A stretch of DNA of 64,000 bases from CAYWKU01 sp964459325 (GTDB lineage Bacteria; RBG-13-61-14; CAYWKU01). This document shows, piece after piece, positions 50,382 to 59,624 of this stretch. The notes beneath the pieces were generated by a model. The model had not been told where the DNA came from, made no database searches, and worked only from the letters and a program-made list of their open reading frames with translations. The stretch is from positions 62,001 to 126,000 of the forward strand of contig CAYWKU010000003.1 of assembly GCA_964459325.1 (NCBI GenBank), read 5' to 3'. The translations under genes and the position numbers were made by a program. Numbering within the stretch: position 1 is the first letter of the stretch; the number at the start of each line of letters is the position of its first letter.

Positions 50382-51620
50382 TTAGTTTTTCCGCAAGGCC
50401 TTTTTGCTCAGGGGCTCACCCTTCGCTTTGACGCCCTTGCCTATCTCGATATGCCTCAATATCACCTGGCTGTCCTTTTCGGTGGAAAGGGTCAGTTTCT
50501 TGTAATAAGGCTGAACGCCTTCCCGGTCGGTGTAGACCATCAACATAAGCTCATCGAGCGGCTCGAAGGCCACTTTAAATTTTCCATCCTTTCCCGAGGT
50601 GCCGGAGACTATATTCCGGCGGGTTGGACGGTACTTTATTTTTACGTGAGCCTGCATCGGGTCGCCCGAGTTTGCATTGGTAACCTTGCCCGCCACGATG
50701 GCTATTTTCTTGGGCTTGAAAACCATCGGCAGCGGAACCGCCTCGATGTCCGCTCCGCCTTTACCGCCCTCAACCGACGTGGTCATGTAAGCCATATCAC
50801 CGGAGCCGGGGATGGTAAAGTAAGTGTCGTTGCCCGTGGTGTTTATCTTCTCGCCCATGTTCTCGGGTTCGGACCACTCGCCTTCGCGGAGTATCGAGCG
50901 GAAGACGTCCGCGCCGCCGAAGCCGCCGTGGCCGTTGGAGCTGAAGTAGAGAGTTTCCCCGTCGGGGGCGATGAAGACGTTGCCTTCCCACCGGTCGGTG
51001 TTGATAGTTTTCCCGAGGTTTGCCGGGGGAGACCATTTCCCGTCCGGCCCGAGTTCGCTCATCCAGATGTCGTATCCCCCCGACCCTCCGGGGCGGTCGC
51101 TGACGAAAAACAGCTTCTTCCCGTCGGTGGAGACCGAAGCGTTGGCGTCGTTGTATTCGGTGTTTATGGGCGCTCCCATGTTTTCCGGCTCCGACCACCC
51201 TTTTTCGGTTCTGGCGGTGACGTAAATGTCGTTTTTTCCCGCGCCGCCTTCTCTTGTGGCGGTGAAATAGAATTTCCCGGTATCCCGGTTGAAGCTGTCC
51301 AGGCCTTCGTCACCGGGGGTGTTAAGCTCGGACAGATTGCGGGCTTCCGTCCATGCGGCGCCCTTGCGGCGGCTGAACCATATGTCCTGCCCTCCCACGC
51401 CTCCGGGCCGGTCGGAGGTGAAGTAAAGGAACTGACCGTCGGCGCTGATGATGGGCGCGAACTCGTTGCCCGAGGTGTTCACCGCTTCGTCCAGGCTCCG
51501 GGACAGCTCCTGCCTTTTCTGTTTTCCGGTGTCGGGGGCTTTTTTCTCGTCCTTCTCGCAGGCGGCCAAAGCCAGTGACGCCGCCAGAATTGCCGCTATT
51601 ATGCATTTTGCTTTCAGCAT
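50382..51620 (-). CDS. PD40 beta-propeller lipoprotein with carboxypeptidase-like C-terminal domain
   Basis: A 412-aa lipoprotein started at the ATG at 51620 (GAGGGGGA Shine-Dalgarno), signal with lipobox LAAC. The propeller blades (LYFTSDRPGGVGGQDIW, LFFVSDRPGGSGGYDIW, LYFSSNGHGGFGGADVF) closely match those of the OmpA-family protein at 34193. A VAGKVTNANSGDPMQAHVKI domain follows. The OmpA and DUF2914 parts are missing, so it is a truncated-architecture paralogue. It lies 13 bp downstream of the gene at 51634-52284, forming an operon. Confidence 0.8.
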   Translation of the reverse strand: MLKAKCIIAAILAASLALAACEKDEKKAPDTGKQKRQELSRSLDEAVNTSGNEFAPIISADGQFLYFTSDRPGGVGGQDIWFSRRKGAAWTEARNLSELNTPGDEGLDSFNRDTGKFYFTATREGGAGKNDIYVTARTEKGWSEPENMGAPINTEYNDANASVSTDGKKLFFVSDRPGGSGGYDIWMSELGPDGKWSPPANLGKTINTDRWEGNVFIAPDGETLYFSSNGHGGFGGADVFRSILREGEWSEPENMGEKINTTGNDTYFTIPGSGDMAYMTTSVEGGKGGADIEAVPLPMVFKPKKIAIVAGKVTNANSGDPMQAHVKIKYRPTRRNIVSGTSGKDGKFKVAFEPLDELMLMVYTDREGVQPYYKKLTLSTEKDSQVILRHIEIGKGVKAKGEPLSKKALRKN

Positions 51621-51633
51621 CGTTACTTCCCCC

Positions 51634-52284
51634 TCACGACTCCAGAATGAACTGCAAGAGATTTTCAATCTCCCCCGACCCGTTGAACAAAAACAGGTCG
51701 TTGCGGTTCACCAGGCTTTGTATGGTCAGCTTGTAGTTTTTGTATCGCTTTACGTCCGAAGCTGCAAGAAACAAGGCGAGCCCTTCGCCGGCTGTTTCGG
51801 TGGGGTCGCCGCTTACGTCCTTTCCCCACACTATGCAAATTGCCAAACCGTCCACCCCCGGCGGGCCTATAGCTTCCATCTCCTCGGTAAGCTCCGAAAT
51901 CATGGTCTTTCCGTATTGGTCCAGGATGCTCGCCACGTGGCCGTTTCGATTGTCGCCGAAGATGTACTCCGGCGTTTTGGCTATCACCAGCATTCCCATG
52001 TACCGGTTGTCCGTGCCGAACTTGGCGGGGTTTTTCCAGAATCCCGCCCCCCCGACGGCGCTTTCTTCCATGGTAATAATCCGCAGCTCGTCGTCCGAGT
52101 ACACCGATTTCACGCCTGAGACGGCCTGCTCGAGGTTGTCCGAGTATTTTCGGGCCAGTTGAGTGCCTTTTTCGGAAGTGTAGTAATCCGTGGGCGTCAG
52201 GTATTGGCCCGGCGCCCCGGAGGCGACAACCGCCAGAGCCGTCAGGGCGCAAACCAGCATAACGGGCATAAAAATCTTTCGCAT
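51634..52284 (-). CDS. Exported hypothetical protein, first gene of a propeller operon
   Basis: A 216-aa protein started at the ATG at 52284 (GGGGAG Shine-Dalgarno), with a signal peptide ending VVASGAPG. The mature part is a mixed alpha/beta domain (SVYSDDELRIITMEESAVGGAGFW, GMLVIAKTPEYIFGDNRN, GLAICIVWGKDVSGDP). I do not recognise a family. It precedes the PD40 lipoprotein in the same operon and probably works with it at the outer membrane or in the periplasm. Confidence 0.65.
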   Translation of the reverse strand: MRKIFMPVMLVCALTALAVVASGAPGQYLTPTDYYTSEKGTQLARKYSDNLEQAVSGVKSVYSDDELRIITMEESAVGGAGFWKNPAKFGTDNRYMGMLVIAKTPEYIFGDNRNGHVASILDQYGKTMISELTEEMEAIGPPGVDGLAICIVWGKDVSGDPTETAGEGLALFLAASDVKRYKNYKLTIQSLVNRNDLFLFNGSGEIENLLQFILES

Positions 52285-52385
52285 GGCAACTCCCCGCATC
52301 TTCAATTTAGTTGAAAATACACTAACATAAAGGCGCCGGAAAGCAAACGGTTGCCGGAAGTTCCTGTTCTGTTTTATGCCACTCC

Positions 52386-52444
52386 GCCGGGCAGGAATGC
52401 CCGGCCTCCGTCAAAGTAATGGATGACGGACATTCCTGTCCGTC
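52386..52444. repeat. Paired 20-bp hairpins (family D composite, reverse orientation)
   Basis: GCCGGGCA-GGAA-TGCCCGGC (52386-52405) and GACGGACA-TTCC-TGTCCGTC (52425-52444), the mirror arrangement of 42453-42509. Confidence 0.6.
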
Positions 52445-52482
52445 ATCGCCGTTCATCTTGCCCGTCCCCGCCGGAAAAAGTC

Positions 52483-52511
52483 TTGTATGAAAAATAATAT
52501 TATGATAGGAT
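52483..52511 (+). promoter_or_regulatory. Promoter of the IPTL-CTERM protein gene
   Basis: TTGTAT (52483-52488) and TAGGAT (52506-52511) with a 17-bp spacer in an AT-rich stretch, 38 bp before the start codon. Confidence 0.45.
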
Positions 52512-52548
52512 GTATAGTAGAATCCGGGATTAAAGGGAGGACGGAACG

Positions 52549-53700
52549 ATGAAAATAACGAGAATATTCGGAAAAGGTCTGATTTCTCTGATGGTTATGC
52601 TTGTATCCGTTAATGTCTATGGGGCGGAAACGGCGCTGACAAGTGATAATTGCACTCACTCAAATCCGAGATGGTCTCCGGATGGGAACTGGATAGTTTA
52701 TGGAAAGACTTGTGGAGGAGGTTTTACCCAAATTTACAAAATTTCATCCTCCGGCGGCTCGGAAATCGCCCTGACCAGCGATGATACAGGTAAAGGTTCT
52801 CCAAGCTGGTCTCCCGGCAGCGACTGGGTGGTTTATCTCAGGAGAGATTCAACTACTTACTGGCAAGTTTACAAGATTCCTTCCGGCGGCGGCAGCCAAG
52901 TGGCCTTGACGTCTAGCGTTACGTGGTTTGGGGATTTGAAGGGTCGTCCGGAATGGTCTCCGGACGGAAACTGGATAGCTTTCCTGAATCGTGATGCAAC
53001 CGAATACGACCAAATATACAAAGTAACTCACTCTGGAACATCGGAAACCGCACTAACAAGCAATTCATACGACCATGGATATCCACACTGGACACCGGAT
53101 AGCCAATACATTTATTATCCGCGAGGGGATTCAAGTGGGTTTACTCATATTTACAAGATCTCCGTTGGAGGCGGAGGAGAAATTAAAATTACCACTCAGA
53201 ACAATAACCATGGTTGGATTGACCTTTCTAACGATGGTTCGTTTTTTGTATTCATAGGCCCCGAGTCGAATCAACAGTTATCAAGAGTTTCCTCTGGCGG
53301 TGGAGAAGAAAATCTAATAATAAATTCTTCAAAGAACATTTATAAACCTCAAATATCACCGAATGACCAATATGCCTGTTATTACAGACAACAGGATTCT
53401 ACAACATACTATAATATTTATGTAGTCCGTTTAAGTGACGGATCTGAAATTCCGATAACATCGGATGTATATAATCATTATAATCCGAGGTGGTCGTCGG
53501 ATGGGACGCAAACCGTGTACGAAAAGATAGACACAACCGGTTATAGGCAGATTTACGTTTCCGATTTTAACCCCCCACCAGATGGAATTCCCACCTTATC
53601 GGACGCCATGCTCGTGTTGTTGGGGGCGATATTTTTGTTGTTAATCTTTTACAGATTACGAGGAGGGATGAAAAATGAGAAGGAGTTTTCAGAGGGCTAG
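52549..53700 (+). CDS. TolB-like beta-propeller protein with IPTL-CTERM sorting signal
   Basis: A 383-aa exported protein with an N-terminal signal (LISLMVMLVSVNVYGAE). Six to seven WD40-like blades follow with repeated WSPDGNWIVY, WSPGSDWVVY, WSPDGNWIAF and WSSDGTQTVY motifs. The C-terminus has IPTLSDAMLVLLGAIFLLLIFYRLRGG: the IPTL motif, a membrane segment and a basic cluster. This is the signal recognised by exosortase-like sorting systems. The gene is more AT-rich than its neighbours. No sortase partner is in the window. Confidence 0.85.
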   Translation: MKITRIFGKGLISLMVMLVSVNVYGAETALTSDNCTHSNPRWSPDGNWIVYGKTCGGGFTQIYKISSSGGSEIALTSDDTGKGSPSWSPGSDWVVYLRRDSTTYWQVYKIPSGGGSQVALTSSVTWFGDLKGRPEWSPDGNWIAFLNRDATEYDQIYKVTHSGTSETALTSNSYDHGYPHWTPDSQYIYYPRGDSSGFTHIYKISVGGGGEIKITTQNNNHGWIDLSNDGSFFVFIGPESNQQLSRVSSGGGEENLIINSSKNIYKPQISPNDQYACYYRQQDSTTYYNIYVVRLSDGSEIPITSDVYNHYNPRWSSDGTQTVYEKIDTTGYRQIYVSDFNPPPDGIPTLSDAMLVLLGAIFLLLIFYRLRGGMKNEKEFSEG

Positions 53701-53785
53701 AGTCGGCTTTTTAGTAGGCCTTTTGTTTTTGATTCCCGCCGTCTGCCTGGGCCAGTTTCCGCAGGACAATGGTAACATGGTTTGA
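53675..53785 (+). pseudogene. Truncated exported-protein remnant (signal peptide only)
   Basis: A 36-codon frame starting inside the end of the preceding gene with a GAGGAGGG Shine-Dalgarno. It encodes a complete signal peptide (VGFLVGLLFLIPAVCLG) and ten residues, then a stop. Either the rest of the gene is lost or it is a tiny secreted peptide; truncation is the simpler reading. Confidence 0.4.
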
Positions 53786-53939
53786 TGGCCGGCTGCCTCT
53801 CACTGCACACATAAGCTATGTGTGTTACCTCTTTTCAACCCTCCGCTTCCGATGAACCTCAATCATATTTGAGGAGAATGGCAGGCACGACAGTCCTGTC
53901 GCGCGTGGTTATTGGTTGCCGTTTCTCATCCTTTTATTC

Positions 53940-53959
53940 GCCCGGCAAGAGTGCCGGGC
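53940..53959. repeat. 20-bp hairpin upstream of xseA
   Basis: GCCCGGCA-AGAG-TGCCGGGC, perfect 8-bp arms. A smaller CGACAG-TC-CTGTCG palindrome lies at about 53887-53900. Confidence 0.5.
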
Positions 53960-53999
53960 CTACCAATAAACTATGGTATGAATTACCATATGGACCGAT

Positions 54000-55361
54000 A
54001 TGGACCAGATGCAGTTTTCAGACTTGGGGCGGAAATCGTACACCGTCTCGGAGTTTACTTCCCACGTCAAGGAAGTCCTCGAGGGCCGACTCGGGTCGGT
54101 GTGGGTCGAGGGCGAAATAAGCAACCACACCCGCGCCTCCAGCGGGCATCATTATTTCAGCCTCAAGGACGAATCCTCCCAGGTGCGCTGCATAATGTTC
54201 CGCAATAAGACGCTCTACTCGAAGTTTCTACCCGAAGACGGCGCAAGTGTGCTGGTACACGCCAAGGTTACCGTATACGAGCCGCGCGGCGAGTATCAAC
54301 TGGTTGTGGACCGCATCGAACCGCTGGGAGTGGGCGCGCTGGAAATGGCCTACCGGCAGCTCAAGGAGAAGCTGGCTGCCGAAGGACTTTTCGACCCGGA
54401 CACAAAGCAGCCCATACCCGGGCTGCCCCGGAAGGTCGGAGTCATAACCAGCGGCGCCGGCGCCGCCGTCCGGGATATAGCAAGGACGGTGTTATCACGC
54501 TCCAACCTGGTGGATTTGTTGATATTTCCGGTAAAAGTGCAAGGTGAAGGAGCCGCTGAAGAAATAGCGGAAGCGATAAGGGCCCTGGACGGCGAGAGCA
54601 ACCCGTGGGGGCGGCTGGACGTTATCATACTTGGCAGGGGAGGCGGAAGCCTCGAGGATTTGTGGGCTTTCAACGAAGAAGTGGTGGCCCGGGCGGTTTA
54701 CGCCTGCGACACGCCCACCATAAGCGCCGTGGGTCACGAAACCGACTTTTCCATAAGCGACTTCGTCGCCGACAGTCGCGCCGCCACGCCCACCGCCGCC
54801 GCGCAGATGGTCTCCCCCCGGAGAGACGACCTGCTCAGAGCTCTCGCAAACATGAAATCCAGAATGGCCGCCGCGATGGAAGGTAATCTCAGACATCAGG
54901 CCGAAAGGCTTATCGGGCTGAAAAGGGCGCTTCCCGACATGGCCCGGGCCGTTGATGACCGGGCTATCCGTTTGGATGAAATGGCCGCCAGGATGCACAG
55001 GGCTTTTATGGCGGACATGAAATACAATACCGAAAAACTTTCGGGCCTGGGAACCAGGCTCAGGCGGGCGCCGATTGCGGAGCGGCTCCGGCGAAAAAGG
55101 GACGTGACCGACGACATGTTCCGCAGGCTCGAGGCCTCGGCAAGAAACAGGCTGGAGATGGCCGAACGGACATTGAAAGCCGACGGGGCGCGGTTAAGCT
55201 CCCTCAACCCGCTGGCAGTGCTCGATAGGGGTTACGCGGTAGCTCTCGACGAAAACGGCCAAATAATCAAAAATGCCGAATCCGTCGAGGTCGGAGACCG
55301 GGTGGATGTAATGCTGGCCAAAGGCCGCCTCAATACCGTGGTTAAAAAGAAGGAACCTTGA
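54000..55361 (+). CDS. xseA: Exodeoxyribonuclease VII large subunit
   Basis: A 453-aa nuclease subunit that degrades single-stranded DNA together with XseB. The N-terminal OB fold (VWVEGEISNHTRASSGHHYFSLKD) and the catalytic-domain motifs (VGVITSGAGAAVRDI, RGGGSLEDLWAFNEE, AVGHETDFSISDFVAD) are canonical, followed by the long coiled-coil region and a C-terminal domain. ATG at 54000 is used; a second in-frame ATG at 54009 is close. It heads the xseA-xseB-ispA-dxs-tlyA operon. Confidence 0.95.
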   Translation: MDQMQFSDLGRKSYTVSEFTSHVKEVLEGRLGSVWVEGEISNHTRASSGHHYFSLKDESSQVRCIMFRNKTLYSKFLPEDGASVLVHAKVTVYEPRGEYQLVVDRIEPLGVGALEMAYRQLKEKLAAEGLFDPDTKQPIPGLPRKVGVITSGAGAAVRDIARTVLSRSNLVDLLIFPVKVQGEGAAEEIAEAIRALDGESNPWGRLDVIILGRGGGSLEDLWAFNEEVVARAVYACDTPTISAVGHETDFSISDFVADSRAATPTAAAQMVSPRRDDLLRALANMKSRMAAAMEGNLRHQAERLIGLKRALPDMARAVDDRAIRLDEMAARMHRAFMADMKYNTEKLSGLGTRLRRAPIAERLRRKRDVTDDMFRRLEASARNRLEMAERTLKADGARLSSLNPLAVLDRGYAVALDENGQIIKNAESVEVGDRVDVMLAKGRLNTVVKKKEP

Positions 55362-55409
55362 CACTTCCCCGGTTATCAGAAACCATATAATGTAAGAATT
55401 GATGTAATT

Positions 55410-55670
55410 TTGGCGGGGTCAAAGAAAAAGGATTCCCTCGGCTTCGAAGAAAGCCTCAAGAAGCTGGAGGAAATTGTCGAGCAGCTCGAAGACGGCAGCC
55501 TGACTCTCGAAGAGAGCCTGAAAGCTTTCGAGGAGGGAATGGCGCTTTACCGCAAGTGTGTGGAAGTGCTGGGAAAATCCCGCAACAGGGTGGAAACCCT
55601 TTTGAAGCAGGGGGAAGAGTTGGTCTCCAAGGAAGCCCCTCCCGAGTTTACGGAGGTGGAGGAAGAATGA
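55410..55670 (+). CDS. xseB: Exodeoxyribonuclease VII small subunit
   Basis: An 86-aa helical protein starting at TTG, with the family pattern FEESLKKLEEIVEQLEDGSLTLEESLKAFEEGMALYRKC. Several XseB chains bind the XseA coiled coil. Its stop codon overlaps the ATG of ispA (ATGA). Confidence 0.93.
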   Translation: MAGSKKKDSLGFEESLKKLEEIVEQLEDGSLTLEESLKAFEEGMALYRKCVEVLGKSRNRVETLLKQGEELVSKEAPPEFTEVEEE

Positions 55671-56581
55671 AATCTGAGGCCTCCGGCCTCGGCGATACCT
55701 TTTCCCTGCCGCAGTATCTGGCCGAGCGGCGCAGGCTTGTGGAAGGGACGCTGGAGAAATTTCTCCCGCCCGAAGGCCCCGGCCATAGCGACATAAGGGA
55801 AGGCATGAGGCACAGCCTCTTGGCCGAAGGCAAAAGGTTTCGGCCCATATTGATGCTGGCAGCGTGCGAGGCTTGCGGCGGAGACCCCGAGGATGCCCTT
55901 GAGCCCGCCTGTGCCATCGAGTTTGTGCACGCTTACTCGCTGGTTCACGACGACCTGCCCGCCATGGACAATGCCGAACTTCGGCGCGGGCAGCCCGCGT
56001 GCCATCGCGCTTACGGTGAGGCCAACGCCATACTGGTGGGAGATGCGCTGCTTACCGAGGCGTGGCGGATTATTTCCCGGTGGGGAAAGGAACGTCCCGG
56101 CAGGGAGCCGACGGCATTGAAAATGATGGACGAGTTGGCTTGTGGGGCCGGGTTGGAAGGTATGGTTTCCGGACAGGCGTACGATATTGATGAACAGGCT
56201 CCCGCCGGCATTGACGCGCTGGACAACCTGCACCGGCTGAAGACGGGGGCGCTGATAAAGGCTTCGGTAAGGATGGGGGCCATTTGCGCGGGGGCGGGAG
56301 ATGCCGAGCTTGAAAAGCTTACCCGCTATGCCGAAGCGGTGGGATTGGCTTTCCAGGTGGTGGACGACGTTCTGGACGCCGAAGGCGCGGACATGGGCAA
56401 GGACAAGGGCGCCGATGCGGCTCGGGGCAAGGTGACCTACCCGGTGCTGTCGGGGGTGGAAGAATCCCGCGCCAGAGGTCAGAGATTGGTGAACGTGGCC
56501 CACGAGGCCCTTGACGGAATTGAAGGCGATACGGGGCCGCTGGCGGCCATCGCCGAATATGCCATAGAAAGAAAAAAATAA
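55667..56581 (+). CDS. ispA: Polyprenyl (geranyl/farnesyl) diphosphate synthase
   Basis: A 304-aa prenyltransferase started at the ATG overlapping the xseB stop. It condenses DMAPP with IPP to make geranyl/farnesyl diphosphate. The first Asp-rich motif is HDDLPAMDN, the second DDVLDAEGADMGKDKGAD, and GKRFRPILMLA is the IPP-binding region. Chain length is set near the first motif, and farnesyl is most likely. It precedes dxs, as in many bacterial genomes. Confidence 0.92.
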   Translation: MKSEASGLGDTFSLPQYLAERRRLVEGTLEKFLPPEGPGHSDIREGMRHSLLAEGKRFRPILMLAACEACGGDPEDALEPACAIEFVHAYSLVHDDLPAMDNAELRRGQPACHRAYGEANAILVGDALLTEAWRIISRWGKERPGREPTALKMMDELACGAGLEGMVSGQAYDIDEQAPAGIDALDNLHRLKTGALIKASVRMGAICAGAGDAELEKLTRYAEAVGLAFQVVDDVLDAEGADMGKDKGADAARGKVTYPVLSGVEESRARGQRLVNVAHEALDGIEGDTGPLAAIAEYAIERKK

Positions 56582-56613
56582 TAAAATAAAAGGAAAGAAG
56601 GGAAGCGGTAAGG

Positions 56614-58533
56614 ATGCCAAGGTTCATCGACAAGATTAACAACCCCGAGGATTTGAAAAGGATTTCGCCGGAAGAGCTGCCAATGCTCGCCGACGAGCTT
56701 CGCGACGAAATTCTGCGAACCACAACCGCCACCGGCGGGCACGTGGCTTCGAGCCTGGGAACGGTGGAGCTGACTCTGGCGCTGCATTACGTTTTCGAGG
56801 CTCCCCGGGACCAGGTTATATGGGACGTGGGTCACCAGGCCTATGCCCACAAGCTGCTCACGGGCCGCAGGGGAAAATTTCCCACGTTGCGGCAGGAGGG
56901 CGGAATTTCGGGCTTTCCCCGACGGGAGGAAAGCATATATGATGCTTTCGGAGCGGGCCACGCCTCGACAAGCATATCCGCCTCGTTGGGCATGATAGAA
57001 GCGATGCGCCACCAGGGGCGGAACGGCAGGGTTATCGCGGTTATCGGAGACGGCGGACTTACCGGCGGAATGGCTTACGAGGCGCTCAACCACGCCGGGC
57101 ACCTGAGCCGCAACCTCATTGTGGTACTGAACGACAACGAGATGAGCATTCACCCCAACGTGGGCGCCCTCTCCAGTTTTCTGTCCAGAAAAATGACTTC
57201 CGGCTACATAAACCGGTTCGTGGCCGGTGTGCGTGACACCATCCGCGGTCTGCCCCGAATTGGCGAGGACGCTTTTCACATTGCCAAAAGGTTCAAGGAT
57301 GCGTTGAAGAATTTCCTGACACCGGGCTACCTGTTCGAGGGCTTCGGGTTTACTTACGTGGGCCCCATCGACGGGCACAACATGGAAGAGCTTTTGGAGG
57401 CTTTCAACAACATCAAGGACATGAGGGACAGCCCGATACTGCTGCACGTGAGAACGATTAAGGGGAAGGGTTACGAGCCGGCCGAAAAAGCGCCGGTGAA
57501 ATTCCATGGAGTCGGCCCGTACGACAGGCGCAGCGGCGAGATGAAAAAATCCGCCGACAACAGGCCTGCTTACACGCAAGTGTTCGCCGACGCCATTATC
57601 GAGCTGGCGCGAACCGACCCTCGCGTCGTGGCCGTTACCGCCGCCATGCCCAACGGCACCGGGCTGGACAAGTTTGCCGAGATGTATCCCGACAGGTGCT
57701 ATGACGTGGGAATCGCCGAGCAGCACGCCGTCGGTTTTGCCGCCGGGCTGGCGGCTCAGGGCCTGAAGCCGGTGGTTGCCGTCTATTCCACCTTTCTCCA
57801 GCGCGCCTACGACCAGATTGTCCACGACGTTTGCCTGCAAAATCTGCCGGTGGTGTTCGCCATGGACCGGGGCGGGCTTGTGGGCGCCGACGGCCCCACA
57901 CATCACGGCTGTTTCGATTTGAGTTACCTGAGGCACATTCCCAACATGACCGTCATGGCCCCCAGCGACGAGGAGGAGTTGCGCAGGATGATGGCCACCG
58001 CTTTGAGCATGGGCGGACCGGCGGCGGTGAGATATCCCCGAGACAAGGCCCTCGGGATACCGGTCACCAGCCCCATCGAGCCTATCGATGCAGGCAAGGG
58101 CAAGCTTGTCAGGGAGGGCGAGGACGCAGCAATAGTAGCGGTGGGAGTTACGGTGAATGACGCGCTTGGGGCGGCGGAAAACCTCGCTCAGGAAGGACTG
58201 GAAACTGCCGTCATAAACGCACGGTTCGTCAAGCCGCTCGATAGCGAATTGATTCTGGAGTGGGCCAAGCGCACCGGAAAGGTGCTGGTGGTGGAGGAGA
58301 ATGCCGTGGTCGGAGGTTTCGGCGCGGCGGTTGCGGAAATGCTGTCCGAGGCCAACGTAACCGGGGTAAGCGTTAAGCTGCTCGGTATACCCGACGAATT
58401 CATCCCTCACGGTTCATTGTCAAGCCTGAAAAGCCGGTTGGGCCTGGAGCCGGAGGGAATCCGGAAGGGAATATTGGAGCTGATGGGTATAAGCTCCATC
58501 CGACCCCGGGTGGTTCAGGAAAAGAAGAACTGA
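56614..58533 (+). CDS. dxs: 1-deoxy-D-xylulose-5-phosphate synthase
   Basis: A 639-aa thiamine-diphosphate enzyme that makes DXP from pyruvate and glyceraldehyde-3-phosphate, the entry to the MEP isoprenoid pathway. GHQAYAHKLLTGR, the ThDP motif GDGGLTGGMAYEALNHAG with NDNEMSI, and the pyrimidine-domain EQHAVGFAAGLA are all present. Length is typical. An AAGGAAAG-type Shine-Dalgarno precedes the ATG. Confidence 0.97.
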   Translation: MPRFIDKINNPEDLKRISPEELPMLADELRDEILRTTTATGGHVASSLGTVELTLALHYVFEAPRDQVIWDVGHQAYAHKLLTGRRGKFPTLRQEGGISGFPRREESIYDAFGAGHASTSISASLGMIEAMRHQGRNGRVIAVIGDGGLTGGMAYEALNHAGHLSRNLIVVLNDNEMSIHPNVGALSSFLSRKMTSGYINRFVAGVRDTIRGLPRIGEDAFHIAKRFKDALKNFLTPGYLFEGFGFTYVGPIDGHNMEELLEAFNNIKDMRDSPILLHVRTIKGKGYEPAEKAPVKFHGVGPYDRRSGEMKKSADNRPAYTQVFADAIIELARTDPRVVAVTAAMPNGTGLDKFAEMYPDRCYDVGIAEQHAVGFAAGLAAQGLKPVVAVYSTFLQRAYDQIVHDVCLQNLPVVFAMDRGGLVGADGPTHHGCFDLSYLRHIPNMTVMAPSDEEELRRMMATALSMGGPAAVRYPRDKALGIPVTSPIEPIDAGKGKLVREGEDAAIVAVGVTVNDALGAAENLAQEGLETAVINARFVKPLDSELILEWAKRTGKVLVVEENAVVGGFGAAVAEMLSEANVTGVSVKLLGIPDEFIPHGSLSSLKSRLGLEPEGIRKGILELMGISSIRPRVVQEKKN

Positions 58534-58546
58534 AAAACGGGTCTAA

Positions 58547-59293
58547 TTGAGCTCGAAATTGCCCAGGAAGCCGCGTTTGGATGAGCTTTTGACCGAGCGC
58601 GGCTTTTTTGAGTCCCGCGCCCGTGCCCGGGCGGCGGTTCTGGCGTGTGAGGTTTACGTGGACGGGCGCCTTGTGGACAAGGCGGGCACCCGGGTGGCCA
58701 CCGAAGCCGAGCTCGATGTTCGGTCCCGTTCCCCAAAGTACGTGGGTCGCGGGGGAGGGAAGCTGGAGGGAGCGCTGGCCGGGTTGGAGGTTGATGTTAC
58801 GGGTAAGAGCGTTCTGGATGTCGGGGCGAGCACTGGCGGTTTCACCGATTGTCTGCTCAAACACGGCGCCCGCAAGGTTTATGCACTGGATGTGGGTTAC
58901 GGGCTTCTGGACGAAAAGCTCAGGAAGGATGAGAGGGTAGTGGTGCTGGAGCGGGTGAATGTTCGCCACGTGAAGCCGGAAATGCTTGATGAGGAACCGG
59001 ATATGGCGGTAATTGACGTTTCTTTCATTTCGCTTAAGCTGGTATTGCCGGTGGTGAAGGAGCTTGGGGCGAAGGAAGCGCTGGCCCTGGTAAAGCCCCA
59101 GTTCGAGGCGGGTAAAGCCGAAGCCGACCGGGGCAGGGGAGTGATAAGAAACCCTGAAGTGCGCGATAAGGCGGTGGATTCGGTCGCTTCCTTTGCCGAA
59201 TCGCAGGGTTATACCGTATCCGGCAGGGCGTTGAGCAAGATGCATGGGCCGAAAGGGAACATCGAGGTTTTTTTGCACCTTATAATACAATGA
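58547..59293 (+). CDS. tlyA: TlyA-family rRNA 2'-O-methyltransferase
   Basis: A 248-aa protein with an N-terminal S4 RNA-binding domain (RLDELLTERGFFESRARARAAVLACEVYVDG) and a FtsJ-like SAM methyltransferase domain (VLDVGASTGGFTDCLLKHGA, with the catalytic D and K regions VIDVSFISLKLVLP and LVKPQFEAG). It starts at TTG 13 bp after dxs. TlyA proteins modify 16S and 23S rRNA cytidines. Last gene of the operon. Confidence 0.93.
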   Translation: MSSKLPRKPRLDELLTERGFFESRARARAAVLACEVYVDGRLVDKAGTRVATEAELDVRSRSPKYVGRGGGKLEGALAGLEVDVTGKSVLDVGASTGGFTDCLLKHGARKVYALDVGYGLLDEKLRKDERVVVLERVNVRHVKPEMLDEEPDMAVIDVSFISLKLVLPVVKELGAKEALALVKPQFEAGKAEADRGRGVIRNPEVRDKAVDSVASFAESQGYTVSGRALSKMHGPKGNIEVFLHLIIQ

Positions 59294-59624
59294 ATTGATA
59301 CAAAGGATTTGACATCGGTTGTATTTGCATGACTAAACGGTCATTTAATTTTGTTCATACAAAAAAGTTGTCGATTTTTCGCATAAAGTTACATTTTTTG
59401 CTCTTCGCCCTCACTTCATGTATTGACAATCTACATATTTCTTTCACAATAGTATATATGGAGAATCTTAGTAAAGAATAAGGTTATCTAAATGTGTACA
59501 AAGTTGCCGGATAGAGTAAAACGAAAAATAAGTTTTGATTTTGTCGTCAACCTTGTTATCATGTTATAATGATGCCAACAAACACTGTCGGGGCGATTAA
59601 AAATCCACAGAGAGGTGAAGTAAA
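59294..59624. other. AT-rich intergenic region between tlyA and the XRE regulator
   Basis: 331 bp of low GC with no supported gene. It contains several promoter-like hexamers, including TTGACA at about 59424 and the better pair at 59541-59570. No repeat from the families in this window is present. Confidence 0.4.
59541..59570 (+). promoter_or_regulatory. Promoter of the XRE regulator gene
   Basis: TTGTCG (59541-59546) and a consensus TATAAT (59565-59570) with an 18-bp spacer, 54 bp before the start codon. Confidence 0.55.
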
